Shown here: piece by piece, positions 52,963 through 60,874 of the stretch | Layout of the letters: the number at the start of each line of letters is the position of its first letter | Numbering within the stretch: the stretch's first letter is position 1 | Assembly: GCA_964424075.1 (NCBI GenBank) | Contig: CAYRGY010000002.1 | Span: 1-64,000, forward strand | DNA from: CAYRGY01 sp964424075 | GTDB lineage: Bacteria > Patescibacteriota > Gracilibacteria > UBA1369 | DNA length: 64,000 bases | Direction of reading: 5' to 3' | The notes under the pieces: model-generated | Told to the model about the DNA's origin: nothing | The model's input: the letters and a program-made list of their open reading frames with translations, nothing else | Databases searched by the model: none | Translations under genes and position numbers: made by a program

Positions 52963-53892
52963 CTAGGTAAGGCTTAATAGATTTATCCAAAGCGGTATTG
53001 TTATTATTGATAAAACCGTACTTAAAACAATTGAATTAGCGATGAATTTCTTGTCTAAATTATATTTGTCAGCCAGGGCAAAAGGGGTAATTGCCAGTGG
53101 CATAGCGGCATCTACTATTGAAGAAGCAAATAATTGAAAACTCATATTAAGTGACCATAATATTCCAAGCAGTAGCAATGGATTGATCACAAGAGTTAAA
53201 AAGGAAAAAATGCCTACATTGATCCAATCTTTAATTTTACCAAATTTGGCATCTCCTAAGAAAAGTCCAATTACAACAAGGACAACCGGGGTAACGGAGG
53301 CTGCCAACATGGAAATAGAAGTCGCTATCATTTCCGGAATGGGGATATTTAGGCCGGAAAAAATTAAACCTAAGATAACCGCTATTAATAAAGGATTCTC
53401 TAGAACATGCTTTAGCAGCTTACCCAATTTAGGTTTAACACCATCTTGAGTAGAGTCCAGAAAGCCAACTCCGGCTGTAAAATACCAAAATAAATAAACA
53501 GCAACGATCAGACTCGCAGTCGGAAGAATGCTAGGACCGTATATTTGCGTTAATACTGGTATGCCAAGAAAAGCTACATTGCCTAAGACAAGGCAAATAA
53601 AAATGGTTCGTAAGAATTTCTTATTCAGCTTAATAGCTTTCCCAATCATCCAGGTTAAGGCGAAAGTCGCCAAGATAAAGAGTGTATTGACTAGTAGAAG
53701 TGGATAGTCTTTGGCGAAATCGAAAGTAGTAGTAGAGAGGGCAGAAAAAATCAATGCCGGGAAACCAATTTTGAGTGCAAAAGCGTTCAGAACCGGCATC
53801 CAGCTCTTGTCAGCAATCTTTAGGCGTGTCAAAAATGCGCTTCCAAATATTATGATAAATATAGGAAGAATAACGTAGACTATTTGTTGCAT
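52963..53892 (-). CDS. AEC family (auxin efflux carrier-like) transporter
   Basis: The 309-residue protein has about ten membrane helices in two five-helix halves, with the crossed Gly/Pro-rich turns (PALIFSALS; NVAFLGIPVL; AMPLAITPF) of the AEC family. Members export organic anions; the substrate here is unknown. It is divergent from the U32 gene. Confidence 0.85.
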   Translation of the reverse strand: MQQIVYVILPIFIIIFGSAFLTRLKIADKSWMPVLNAFALKIGFPALIFSALSTTTFDFAKDYPLLLVNTLFILATFALTWMIGKAIKLNKKFLRTIFICLVLGNVAFLGIPVLTQIYGPSILPTASLIVAVYLFWYFTAGVGFLDSTQDGVKPKLGKLLKHVLENPLLIAVILGLIFSGLNIPIPEMIATSISMLAASVTPVVLVVIGLFLGDAKFGKIKDWINVGIFSFLTLVINPLLLLGILWSLNMSFQLFASSIVDAAMPLAITPFALADKYNLDKKFIANSIVLSTVLSIITIPLWINLLSLT

Positions 53893-53961
53893 ATTTTGTG
53901 TTTATTTTATTTACAAATATCATAAAGTTATGTAAAAGTAAAAAACTTTCTAAATATTAAA

Positions 53962-55224
53962 ATGAGAGAACAAGTGCTAAAACCAGAGGTGATGGCTCCG
54001 GCAGGCTCGTTCGAGTCATTGCAGGCAGCTATTAATGCAGGAGCTGATAGTGTGTTTTTTGGAGTACAGCAATTAAATATGAGAGCTCGTGCCGCTCAGC
54101 ATTTTACCATTGAAGATATGCAGGAAATAGCTGCAAGATGTAAAAAAGCTGGGGTGAAAAGCTATATAACTTTGAATACGCTCCTATATGAACATGACAT
54201 GAATTTGATGCATCAAATTGTTAATGCCGCCAAGGAAGCCGGTATTGATGCAGTCATTGTCCAAGACATTGCCGCCATTGAATATTGTCGGGAAATTGGG
54301 ATGCCGATTCAATGCTCCACACAACTCTCCATTTCCAATTATCAATCGGTCAAGTTTTATGCCAATTTTGCTGACACTATAGTCCTGGCTAGAGAGCTAG
54401 ATTTACAACAAATCAAGCATATCTGTGAACAGATTCGCCATGATGATTTGCGTGGACCGTCAGGTGAAACGGTCAGAATTGAAGTATTTGTGCATGGTGC
54501 CTTATGTGTAGCGCAGAGCGGACGCTGTCATATGAGTGTGTTGCAAACCAATACCTCCGCTCAAAGAGGAGCTTGCTTGCAGGAATGTCGCAAAAAATAT
54601 CGAATTATTGAAGAAGAAACCGGGCAAGAGCTAGTACTGGATAACCATTATGTGATGAGTCCCAAGGATTTGTGTGCACTCCCCTTTCTTGACCAAGTAG
54701 CTGACACTGGTGCGGCAGTATTTAAGATTGAAGGTAGAGGCCGTTCGCCGGAATATGTAGATATGGTGGTTCGTGTTTATCGTGAAGCTGTTGATCGACT
54801 AGCAAATAATACTTTTACACAGGAATTTATTGATCAAGGAATGGAGAGACTGAAAAAAGTTTTCAATCGAGGCTTTTGTGATGGATACTTCTATGGAAAA
54901 ACCTTTGCAGATTGGACCGGTACTGACGGAAGTCAAGCTAGTGAAGAAAAAATATATGCAGGATTGATTAACCATTACTTTCCACGTGCCAAAGCTGCTG
55001 AAGTTGATGTGAGAGCACATCAGCTTAAAGTTGGGGATAAAGTAGTAATTATGGGTAAAACTACAGGAGTCGTGCATACTAAAATTGATCAAATGATGAG
55101 AGATAAGCAATTAATTGAAAGCAGTAATAGTCAGGATATAGTAACTGTCAGACTTCATCAAAAAGTGAGGAATAATGACAAAGTTTATATTTTAAGAAAT
55201 AAAAAAGTACGTGAAAACGCATAA
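53962..55224 (+). CDS. Peptidase U32 family protein (possible RNA hydroxylation factor)
   Basis: The 420-residue protein begins with the U32 features PAGSFESLQAAINAGADSVF and YITLNTLLYE, and has the family Cys cluster in VHGALCVAQSGRCHMSV and QRGACLQECRKKYRI, as well as MSPKDLCALPFL and FKIEGRGRSPEYV. Several U32 proteins (TrhP, RlhA) hydroxylate tRNA or rRNA bases, dependent on prephenate and Fe-S clusters. The overlap with a ferredoxin gene fits an Fe-S or redox function. A protease function is not shown for such proteins. No ribosome site at the start. Confidence 0.9.
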   Translation: MREQVLKPEVMAPAGSFESLQAAINAGADSVFFGVQQLNMRARAAQHFTIEDMQEIAARCKKAGVKSYITLNTLLYEHDMNLMHQIVNAAKEAGIDAVIVQDIAAIEYCREIGMPIQCSTQLSISNYQSVKFYANFADTIVLARELDLQQIKHICEQIRHDDLRGPSGETVRIEVFVHGALCVAQSGRCHMSVLQTNTSAQRGACLQECRKKYRIIEEETGQELVLDNHYVMSPKDLCALPFLDQVADTGAAVFKIEGRGRSPEYVDMVVRVYREAVDRLANNTFTQEFIDQGMERLKKVFNRGFCDGYFYGKTFADWTGTDGSQASEEKIYAGLINHYFPRAKAAEVDVRAHQLKVGDKVVIMGKTTGVVHTKIDQMMRDKQLIESSNSQDIVTVRLHQKVRNNDKVYILRNKKVRENA

Positions 55225-55444
55225 AGTAATACATCGTCGCGAGAAATGCATTGGCTGTAATTCATGCTGCGTGATTGCTCCCAACACCTGGGAAATGGAA
55301 GACTCTGACGGTAAATCACGCCTACGTCATGGAGTGAAGCGTAATCGCGTTGAAGTGGCGGAAATTTTTGATGATGAATTGGCAGCGAATAAAAGAGCTG
55401 CTGCCGCCTGTCCTACCAAAATTATTGCTGTGGAAGAAAATTAG
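55211..55444 (+). CDS. 4Fe-4S ferredoxin
   Basis: The 77-residue protein has the cluster ligands CIGCNSC near residue 13 and AAACPTK near 66, a single [4Fe-4S] ferredoxin. It begins at GTG 55211 and overlaps the U32 gene by 14 bases, so the pair is coupled. It probably supplies electrons to the U32 protein; that is inferred from the overlap. Confidence 0.88.
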   Translation: MKTHKVIHRREKCIGCNSCCVIAPNTWEMEDSDGKSRLRHGVKRNRVEVAEIFDDELAANKRAAAACPTKIIAVEEN

Positions 55445-55507
55445 TTTGCCAGAATGTAGTATTGGGTATATATTCGTTTTAGTTTTGAATATTTAACCAT
55501 TACTACT

Positions 55508-55747
55508 ATGCCAAATCAAGACGGAAGAGGGCCTAACGCCTCAGTACGGGGCTTCGGAGGACGTTTTCAAGGACAAGGTCAGGGACGAAAATTTTTGGGC
55601 AGATTTCGGTCATTTCAAAAAAGAAGCGGCTGTGCATTGTGGAATGAAACAAGTGGTCCTGAAAAACTTGAAATCCTTAAAGAAACCAAGAATAATCTGC
55701 AGGGAAGGATGAATCAAGTTGATAAGATGATCTCTGAATTACAATAA
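55508..55747 (+). CDS. DUF5320-like small protein
   Basis: The 79-residue protein has a Gly/Arg/Gln-rich N-terminal part (GRGPNASVRGFGGRFQGQGQ) and a C-terminal helix (ILKETKNNLQGRMNQVDKMI), the layout of DUF5320-type proteins. Such genes often sit near DUF134 and dinitrogenase-cofactor-like genes, and a DUF134 gene is found here two genes on. Function is unknown. Confidence 0.6.
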   Translation: MPNQDGRGPNASVRGFGGRFQGQGQGRKFLGRFRSFQKRSGCALWNETSGPEKLEILKETKNNLQGRMNQVDKMISELQ

Positions 55748-55769
55748 AAGTTCTTAATAAAAACAAATT

Positions 55770-56978
55770 ATGTTTAAACGAATAACTCTTTTGCTGCTGG
55801 GCATGGTTATGTTGAGTAGTAATGTCACATTTGCCCAAGAGATAAACGGGAATGAAATTGAAACTGCCTCCAGTGAGGCTGCAGCTATTGAATCAAGTGT
55901 TCAGTGGAAATTTTTTCATGGAATCGGTTGCCCGCATTGCGCACGTGTTATTCCGGCATTGGAAGAATTTGAAGATCAAAATCCTAATGTAGAAATTGAG
56001 CATTATGAAATCTATCAAAATCGAGATAATGGTCTAGTTTTTAATCAATTGTTAGATGAATATTCATTTCCGCAGAATGAGCGGGGTGTCCCGGCTTTGT
56101 TTGTTAATGACAATATTTATATCGGAGATACACCGATTGTAAGATTTTTGGAATCATATGAACCTGTGGAATCAAATGGTGAAAAAGTGACAGTATTTGT
56201 AAACGGGCATAGCGGAACGGAAGAATCTCAGATTGATACTGATGATAGTCTAAATGCAAATCAAAACTTAACTGTTGATCCTGACATAAAGACCGCTGAA
56301 TCGGGAAAATACTCACTTTGGGCTATTGCCGGAGCGGCTTTCGTTGATTCAATTAATCCTTGTGCAATTGCGGTTCTTTTGATTCTGCTGGGGGCTTTGC
56401 TATTGAGTACGGAAAATAAAAGACGAGCTTTAATGGGAGGTCTGGCTTTTACCGCTTCGATTTATATATCCTATTTTTTGTTTGGATTGGGCATTTTAAA
56501 AGCCATCACTTTCTTTAATGTTGCCGGAATTATTTATCCGATTGTGGGAGTATTAGCAATTTTGATCGGTTTGGCTAATATCAAGGATTTCTTTTGGTAT
56601 GGAAAAGGTTTTGTCATGGAAATACCGCTAAAATGGAGGCCTACTTTGAAGAAATTATTGAAAAATATCACATCGCCTTTGGGAGCTTTTGCTATAGGTT
56701 TTGTCGTGATGCTGTTTGAGTTGCCATGTACAGGTGGTCCATACTTTTTTGTTTTAGGCCTGCTAGCTGAAAACGCCAGCTGGACTGAGATTGTACCTGT
56801 TCTGCTGTTCTATAATCTGGTGTTTGTGCTTCCTCTGTTGCTAATCACTTTGCTGATCTTTTGTGGATATACTTCGGTGGAAAATGCCGTTAAGTGGAAA
56901 GACAAGAATATTCGAGTACTGCATTTGATAGCCGGATTGATTATGCTGGCACTGGGTATTTGGGTATTTTTAAATTAG
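55770..56978 (+). CDS. Thioredoxin-like/CcdA-type transmembrane redox protein
   Basis: The 402-residue protein has a signal peptide (LLLLGMVMLSSNVTFA), an extracytoplasmic thioredoxin-like domain (about 30-130) with FFHGIGCPHCARVIP carrying the CPHC redox pair, a polar linker, and a CcdA/DsbD-like domain of six to seven helices from about 180 on, with the two membrane Cys in SINPCAIAV and LPCTGGPYF. It would carry electrons across the membrane for disulfide exchange outside. Encoded with a ferredoxin and DUF134 in one operon. Confidence 0.86.
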   Translation: MFKRITLLLLGMVMLSSNVTFAQEINGNEIETASSEAAAIESSVQWKFFHGIGCPHCARVIPALEEFEDQNPNVEIEHYEIYQNRDNGLVFNQLLDEYSFPQNERGVPALFVNDNIYIGDTPIVRFLESYEPVESNGEKVTVFVNGHSGTEESQIDTDDSLNANQNLTVDPDIKTAESGKYSLWAIAGAAFVDSINPCAIAVLLILLGALLLSTENKRRALMGGLAFTASIYISYFLFGLGILKAITFFNVAGIIYPIVGVLAILIGLANIKDFFWYGKGFVMEIPLKWRPTLKKLLKNITSPLGAFAIGFVVMLFELPCTGGPYFFVLGLLAENASWTEIVPVLLFYNLVFVLPLLLITLLIFCGYTSVENAVKWKDKNIRVLHLIAGLIMLALGIWVFLN

Positions 56979-56982
56979 ATTA

Positions 56983-57255
56983 ATGAGACCGAAAAAAAAG
57001 CGGCGTATTGAATATCAAGCGGAAGTTACTTATTTCAAGCCTAGAGGTGTGCCGCTTCGTGAATTGCAAGAAGTGGAGTTATCGCATGACGAATTGGAAG
57101 CATTGCGACTTAAAAATGTTGAGGGGATGGATCAGATTGAAGCGGCTGCTAAAATGGGAATATCCCAAAGTACTTTTCAAAGAATTCTCAAAGATGCCAA
57201 TCTGAAAGTCAGTAAAGCACTGGTTGAAGGTTTGGCAATTAAGATTCTAGAATAG
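56983..57255 (+). CDS. DUF134 family DNA-binding protein
   Basis: The 90-residue protein starts RPKKKRRIEYQAEVTYFKPRG and has a helix-turn-helix region DELEALRLKNVEGMDQIEAA followed by MGISQSTFQRILKDA. This is the DUF134/UPF0251 family of putative transcription regulators. It is four bases after the redox gene, and may regulate this operon. The stop overlaps the convergent helicase gene by nine bases. Confidence 0.9.
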   Translation: MRPKKKRRIEYQAEVTYFKPRGVPLRELQEVELSHDELEALRLKNVEGMDQIEAAAKMGISQSTFQRILKDANLKVSKALVEGLAIKILE

Positions 57256-60198
57256 TCGTCGCTGTCCCCCTTCTTCCCTTTGTCGATACTTTTTCTGTGT
57301 GGTGGTTTCTTTAGGTTGATGTCTTGATACCGGTTTGGGTAAAGGATTGTTTTCCGGCTCTTTTTTATATTGGGGAGGAGGTGGCGGATTGGAATCAGGG
57401 TGATCTTGATAGTATTTCTCGAAGTATTCCTGATAATATGGACCTTGGGCTTTCTCCATTAGCCTTTTATAACGCATTTCTGTCTTGGCAATATCTATAG
57501 GTGTCTCAGTTTCCGGGCGACCGGTTTGATAATAGACACTGCGATGATATGGATTAGTATGCGGATAATCTGCATCTTTTTCGGGAATGTCGAGCACTCC
57601 TTCTGAATTGTTTAGTGCTTCGATTTTTTCTTCCTGATTAAAATAAACTTGCGGATTTGCTATAAAACTGAAGTTTTTAGTCCTGCCGGTTTTCGTGTCT
57701 CTACTGACACTTAGATGAGCCTTCACATTAACCGTTTTCCCATTTTGATGCATTAATTTGTCTAAATAAGCATCCGCCTTAGCATAGTCATCAAAACGAA
57801 TTTTTAAGCGAACGCTGGAAAGACGATCTTCGATGCAATCTTCCACGATACAGATAATTTCATAATAAGGTTTCTTCTGCTTTTGGCCTTCAAAATAGCG
57901 ACCTCCCCTAGTATAAACGCGCGGTTTTACGGTAACCAGTCTTAAGCGTTCATCGATAGCAGCTTTGTCGAGAGAAAGAGCCATTTCTCTAAACTGCTCA
58001 ATAAACTGATCGCGTTTAGGCTTATTGAATTTGGACTGTTGTGTCTGTTCACTCAAATACAGATTTAGTCTGTCTATTTCTTCTCGAGCATCTTCCATAT
58101 GCTGAAGCCTTTCCTGATTATATTTTTTATCTGCGCTTAAGAGTCGCCAGACGAATTTCTTTTCGATTGGCACTGCATACATCCGAAAAATCCCGGTACC
58201 ACGATTCCTACCTTCTCTTTGTTTAGCAGTCTCAACATTTACTCCCTCGGCGGAAAAATTGATGACAATATTAACATTGGATATATCCAAACCACGATCG
58301 GCGACGCTGGTTGTGAAAAGATGATCAATTTCTCCTCGTCGCAACTGTTGAACCGCAAAATTGCGGCGTTTTTTTTCACCTTTGGTACTTCCTCCATGAA
58401 TCATGTCAGTATTTAATCCCCACTCCCGATTGGCTAAATCATTCAGGTGATGAGCGGTGGCTTTTTCTCTACAAAAAACCAAACAATGCAGTCCCAAGCT
58501 GCGATACATTTCCAGATCACGCTTAAGTTGAGCCACTTTAGGATGTAGAATCTGCTCTTGATTAATTTGCTGTTCTAAATTATTACGAAATTGTTGGAGA
58601 GTTGGTTCGCCCGGGCGATATCCAGTCAGTAAATATTGGCTTGCCTTGTGTTTAATCGGCCCCATTTCCACTTCCGGATCGTGGAATTCATCGCGCAGAT
58701 TATCCAAGCTGGATATGAAACTTTGATAAGATTCGGTGTGAAATCGATGATATAAATTGCGCATTTTGAGGAAGGCAAGAGCGCGAGAGCCAATATCGAA
58801 AAAGGCTTGGCGCAGGCCGGGGTTTTGAATGCCTTTGGTGGCAGACATGCAAAAATCAAACAATTTCTTGAATTGATCAAAAGACATACTCGGTTCCTTT
58901 TCAGGATCGTATTCTAATTCTCCGGCAAGGGCGATTAATTGTTTAATGACTAGTGGAAATTCCCAAGCTCGCCTAGAATCTCTCTTCAGGCGGGCACTTA
59001 TCTCACGCAATAATTTAGCGCTTAAGGGCTGGTTTTCCGGAATGGGAAAGTCGGCATTGCGCAGAAATCTCCAAATCAGGTGATTGATTTTTCCGACCAG
59101 CATTTGCTGTACTCTGTGATATTGCTTGAGCAGCTCCAAGGTCAATTCTTTGTGTTTATCTCCATATTCAACATCCACTACACCTCGGGCTTTCAAATTC
59201 ATAAACAACTCATGTTCTCCAAATAGCCATTGAGAAATTTTCAGTCGATTAGTTTCAACCTCCATTTGAGTCGGTGTGGCATCAGATACGATGGTTCTTA
59301 GATTTGGATTAGCCTTGCTAAGCTGATCAAAAACCGGAAAAGTTGAATATTTCCAAGTTTGGGCTTTGACCCCAATACTACCTTCATCAAGAATCAGTAG
59401 TCCGACGTCAGTCGACTGAATTTTGCCCGCTTTAATTAATGATTCAACGCGTTGTGGTGTGGCAATGAGAATGCGACTGGTGTCAGGTAAAGCGGCTTTA
59501 AGATTTCGGTTGATACTGATCGGGTCATTGTCTACATCTTGTTGAATAGCAACTCTTTCACCCAATTCCACCATATCAGGGATTTGCGGATTATCCGGAT
59601 CAATGGTTTCGCCCTGTAAGTCTTCCAGACTTTTAAACTTGTGAATTTCTTCATTAATTTGCCGTATTAGCTCATGTTGTGGAGTAGTAATTACGATTAG
59701 TTTATCCGGAAGGATTTGCAATTGGGCTTTGGCGATTTCCAAAAAAGTGCGCGTTTTTCCTGTCCCGGTCGGGAAAGCCATTCCCAGATTGCCATCTGTG
59801 GATTTGAATAGCTCAATCATTTCATCTTGCATGGGCTTTAGAGGAACATCCAAGGTAGTTTTTTGGCCAAAAACTTCGGAAAATAAATTGTCTACTTGAG
59901 CCTTGATTTCAGCCTGATTATCTTTGACAGTCTCTTGTATAAATTTGTCACTGAGATCGATTTTGGGCTCGGCCATATCTTCTTCGAAAATCTCCGGATA
60001 CAAAATTTCCACAACTCTGTCTTTGGTAATTTGATGAACTCGACTAATAATTTTGTAAAGCAGGCGATCATCGCCATTAATTGACTCCCCTGCTTCAATT
60101 CGACGGTCCAATTCGCTTACTTGATCATTGGTAAAATGAACACCACCGACCTTGCGGATCAGCTTGAGTTCTTCCGGACTGAGATTAAGTGGCTTCAT
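57247..60198 (-). CDS. SF2 DEAD/DEAH-type helicase, large and divergent
   Basis: The 983-residue protein has a helicase core of superfamily 2. Motif I is AFPTGTGKTRTF near residue 139, motif II reads LILDEGSIG near 270 in place of DEAH/DEAD, motif III VSDATPTQ, and motifs V and VI are FTTSVADRGLDISNVNIVIN and TAKQREGRNRGTG. A long insert (about 340-560) lies between the two RecA-like domains. The C-terminal third is basic and ends in a Pro/Lys-rich tail. It may act on DNA repair or RNA. Family is not resolved. Confidence 0.85.
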   Translation of the reverse strand: MKPLNLSPEELKLIRKVGGVHFTNDQVSELDRRIEAGESINGDDRLLYKIISRVHQITKDRVVEILYPEIFEEDMAEPKIDLSDKFIQETVKDNQAEIKAQVDNLFSEVFGQKTTLDVPLKPMQDEMIELFKSTDGNLGMAFPTGTGKTRTFLEIAKAQLQILPDKLIVITTPQHELIRQINEEIHKFKSLEDLQGETIDPDNPQIPDMVELGERVAIQQDVDNDPISINRNLKAALPDTSRILIATPQRVESLIKAGKIQSTDVGLLILDEGSIGVKAQTWKYSTFPVFDQLSKANPNLRTIVSDATPTQMEVETNRLKISQWLFGEHELFMNLKARGVVDVEYGDKHKELTLELLKQYHRVQQMLVGKINHLIWRFLRNADFPIPENQPLSAKLLREISARLKRDSRRAWEFPLVIKQLIALAGELEYDPEKEPSMSFDQFKKLFDFCMSATKGIQNPGLRQAFFDIGSRALAFLKMRNLYHRFHTESYQSFISSLDNLRDEFHDPEVEMGPIKHKASQYLLTGYRPGEPTLQQFRNNLEQQINQEQILHPKVAQLKRDLEMYRSLGLHCLVFCREKATAHHLNDLANREWGLNTDMIHGGSTKGEKKRRNFAVQQLRRGEIDHLFTTSVADRGLDISNVNIVINFSAEGVNVETAKQREGRNRGTGIFRMYAVPIEKKFVWRLLSADKKYNQERLQHMEDAREEIDRLNLYLSEQTQQSKFNKPKRDQFIEQFREMALSLDKAAIDERLRLVTVKPRVYTRGGRYFEGQKQKKPYYEIICIVEDCIEDRLSSVRLKIRFDDYAKADAYLDKLMHQNGKTVNVKAHLSVSRDTKTGRTKNFSFIANPQVYFNQEEKIEALNNSEGVLDIPEKDADYPHTNPYHRSVYYQTGRPETETPIDIAKTEMRYKRLMEKAQGPYYQEYFEKYYQDHPDSNPPPPPQYKKEPENNPLPKPVSRHQPKETTTQKKYRQREEGGQRRLF

Positions 60199-60290
60199 AT
60201 ACTATATTATAGCGTTTTCTTGGCTTTCTAACAATGCTCAGGGATGCCAAAGATTTGCTTTTTGGCTCAGGTTGGAGTAATAATCTGTGC

Positions 60291-60815
60291 ATGGAGAAGA
60301 AAAATATTATCAAATATTTTGAGATTAGACAAAGTCTAATGGTTTTATTTGCCAGATTGCTTTTGACTGAGATTATAATAACTATTGGCTATGTTTTAGC
60401 TAAATGGGGATATTTATATGCTGTTGGGGAAAATGCTATAAATTCTGTTGATAATACCACTTGGATCTACATTTTATTCCAATTGATTAACCTTACTACT
60501 ATTATGATTGTGGTGGTTTTGTGGGCCTTTCATTTTTATCGAATCAGTCAGGAAACCATTTCCCGCTACAAAGGCTATATCAATAAAAAGACCGACATTA
60601 TCACTATGCGAACCATTAGTTCGGTGAAAATGTCACAAGGTTTAATGGGTAGAATCTTTGGTTTCGGGACAATCCGAGTCGAATGTATGTTTTCCAAGCA
60701 AGTGATATTTCTAAAAAATATCAATAAACCGCATTTTTATCGTAAGGCGATACAAAACATGATTTCCGATGCCATCAGGCAAAACCCGGTTTCCAATCAA
60801 ATGCAAAACGTTTAG
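60291..60815 (+). CDS. Membrane protein with bPH2 (DUF304) domain
   Basis: The 174-residue protein has two membrane helices (about 15-38 and 58-78), then a PH-like domain with ISRYKGYINKKTDIITMRTI, RIFGFGTIRVECMF and FLKNINKPHFYR, the bPH2 pattern. The start at 60291 is preferred; an ATG at 60234 would add 19 residues. Function of bPH2 membrane proteins is mostly unknown. Followed by a terminator. Confidence 0.75.
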   Translation: MEKKNIIKYFEIRQSLMVLFARLLLTEIIITIGYVLAKWGYLYAVGENAINSVDNTTWIYILFQLINLTTIMIVVVLWAFHFYRISQETISRYKGYINKKTDIITMRTISSVKMSQGLMGRIFGFGTIRVECMFSKQVIFLKNINKPHFYRKAIQNMISDAIRQNPVSNQMQNV

Positions 60816-60852
60816 AAAAAGCCCCTGCTTGATGGCTAGGGGCTTTTTTTTT
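60816..60852. terminator. Bidirectional intrinsic terminator
   Basis: AAAAAGCCCCT pairs with AGGGGCTTTTT, with T-runs on both strands. It serves the plus-strand bPH2 gene and the minus-strand hppA gene, which converge here. Confidence 0.85.
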
Positions 60853-60874
60853 ATGATAATTTTTTGAATTTTCC

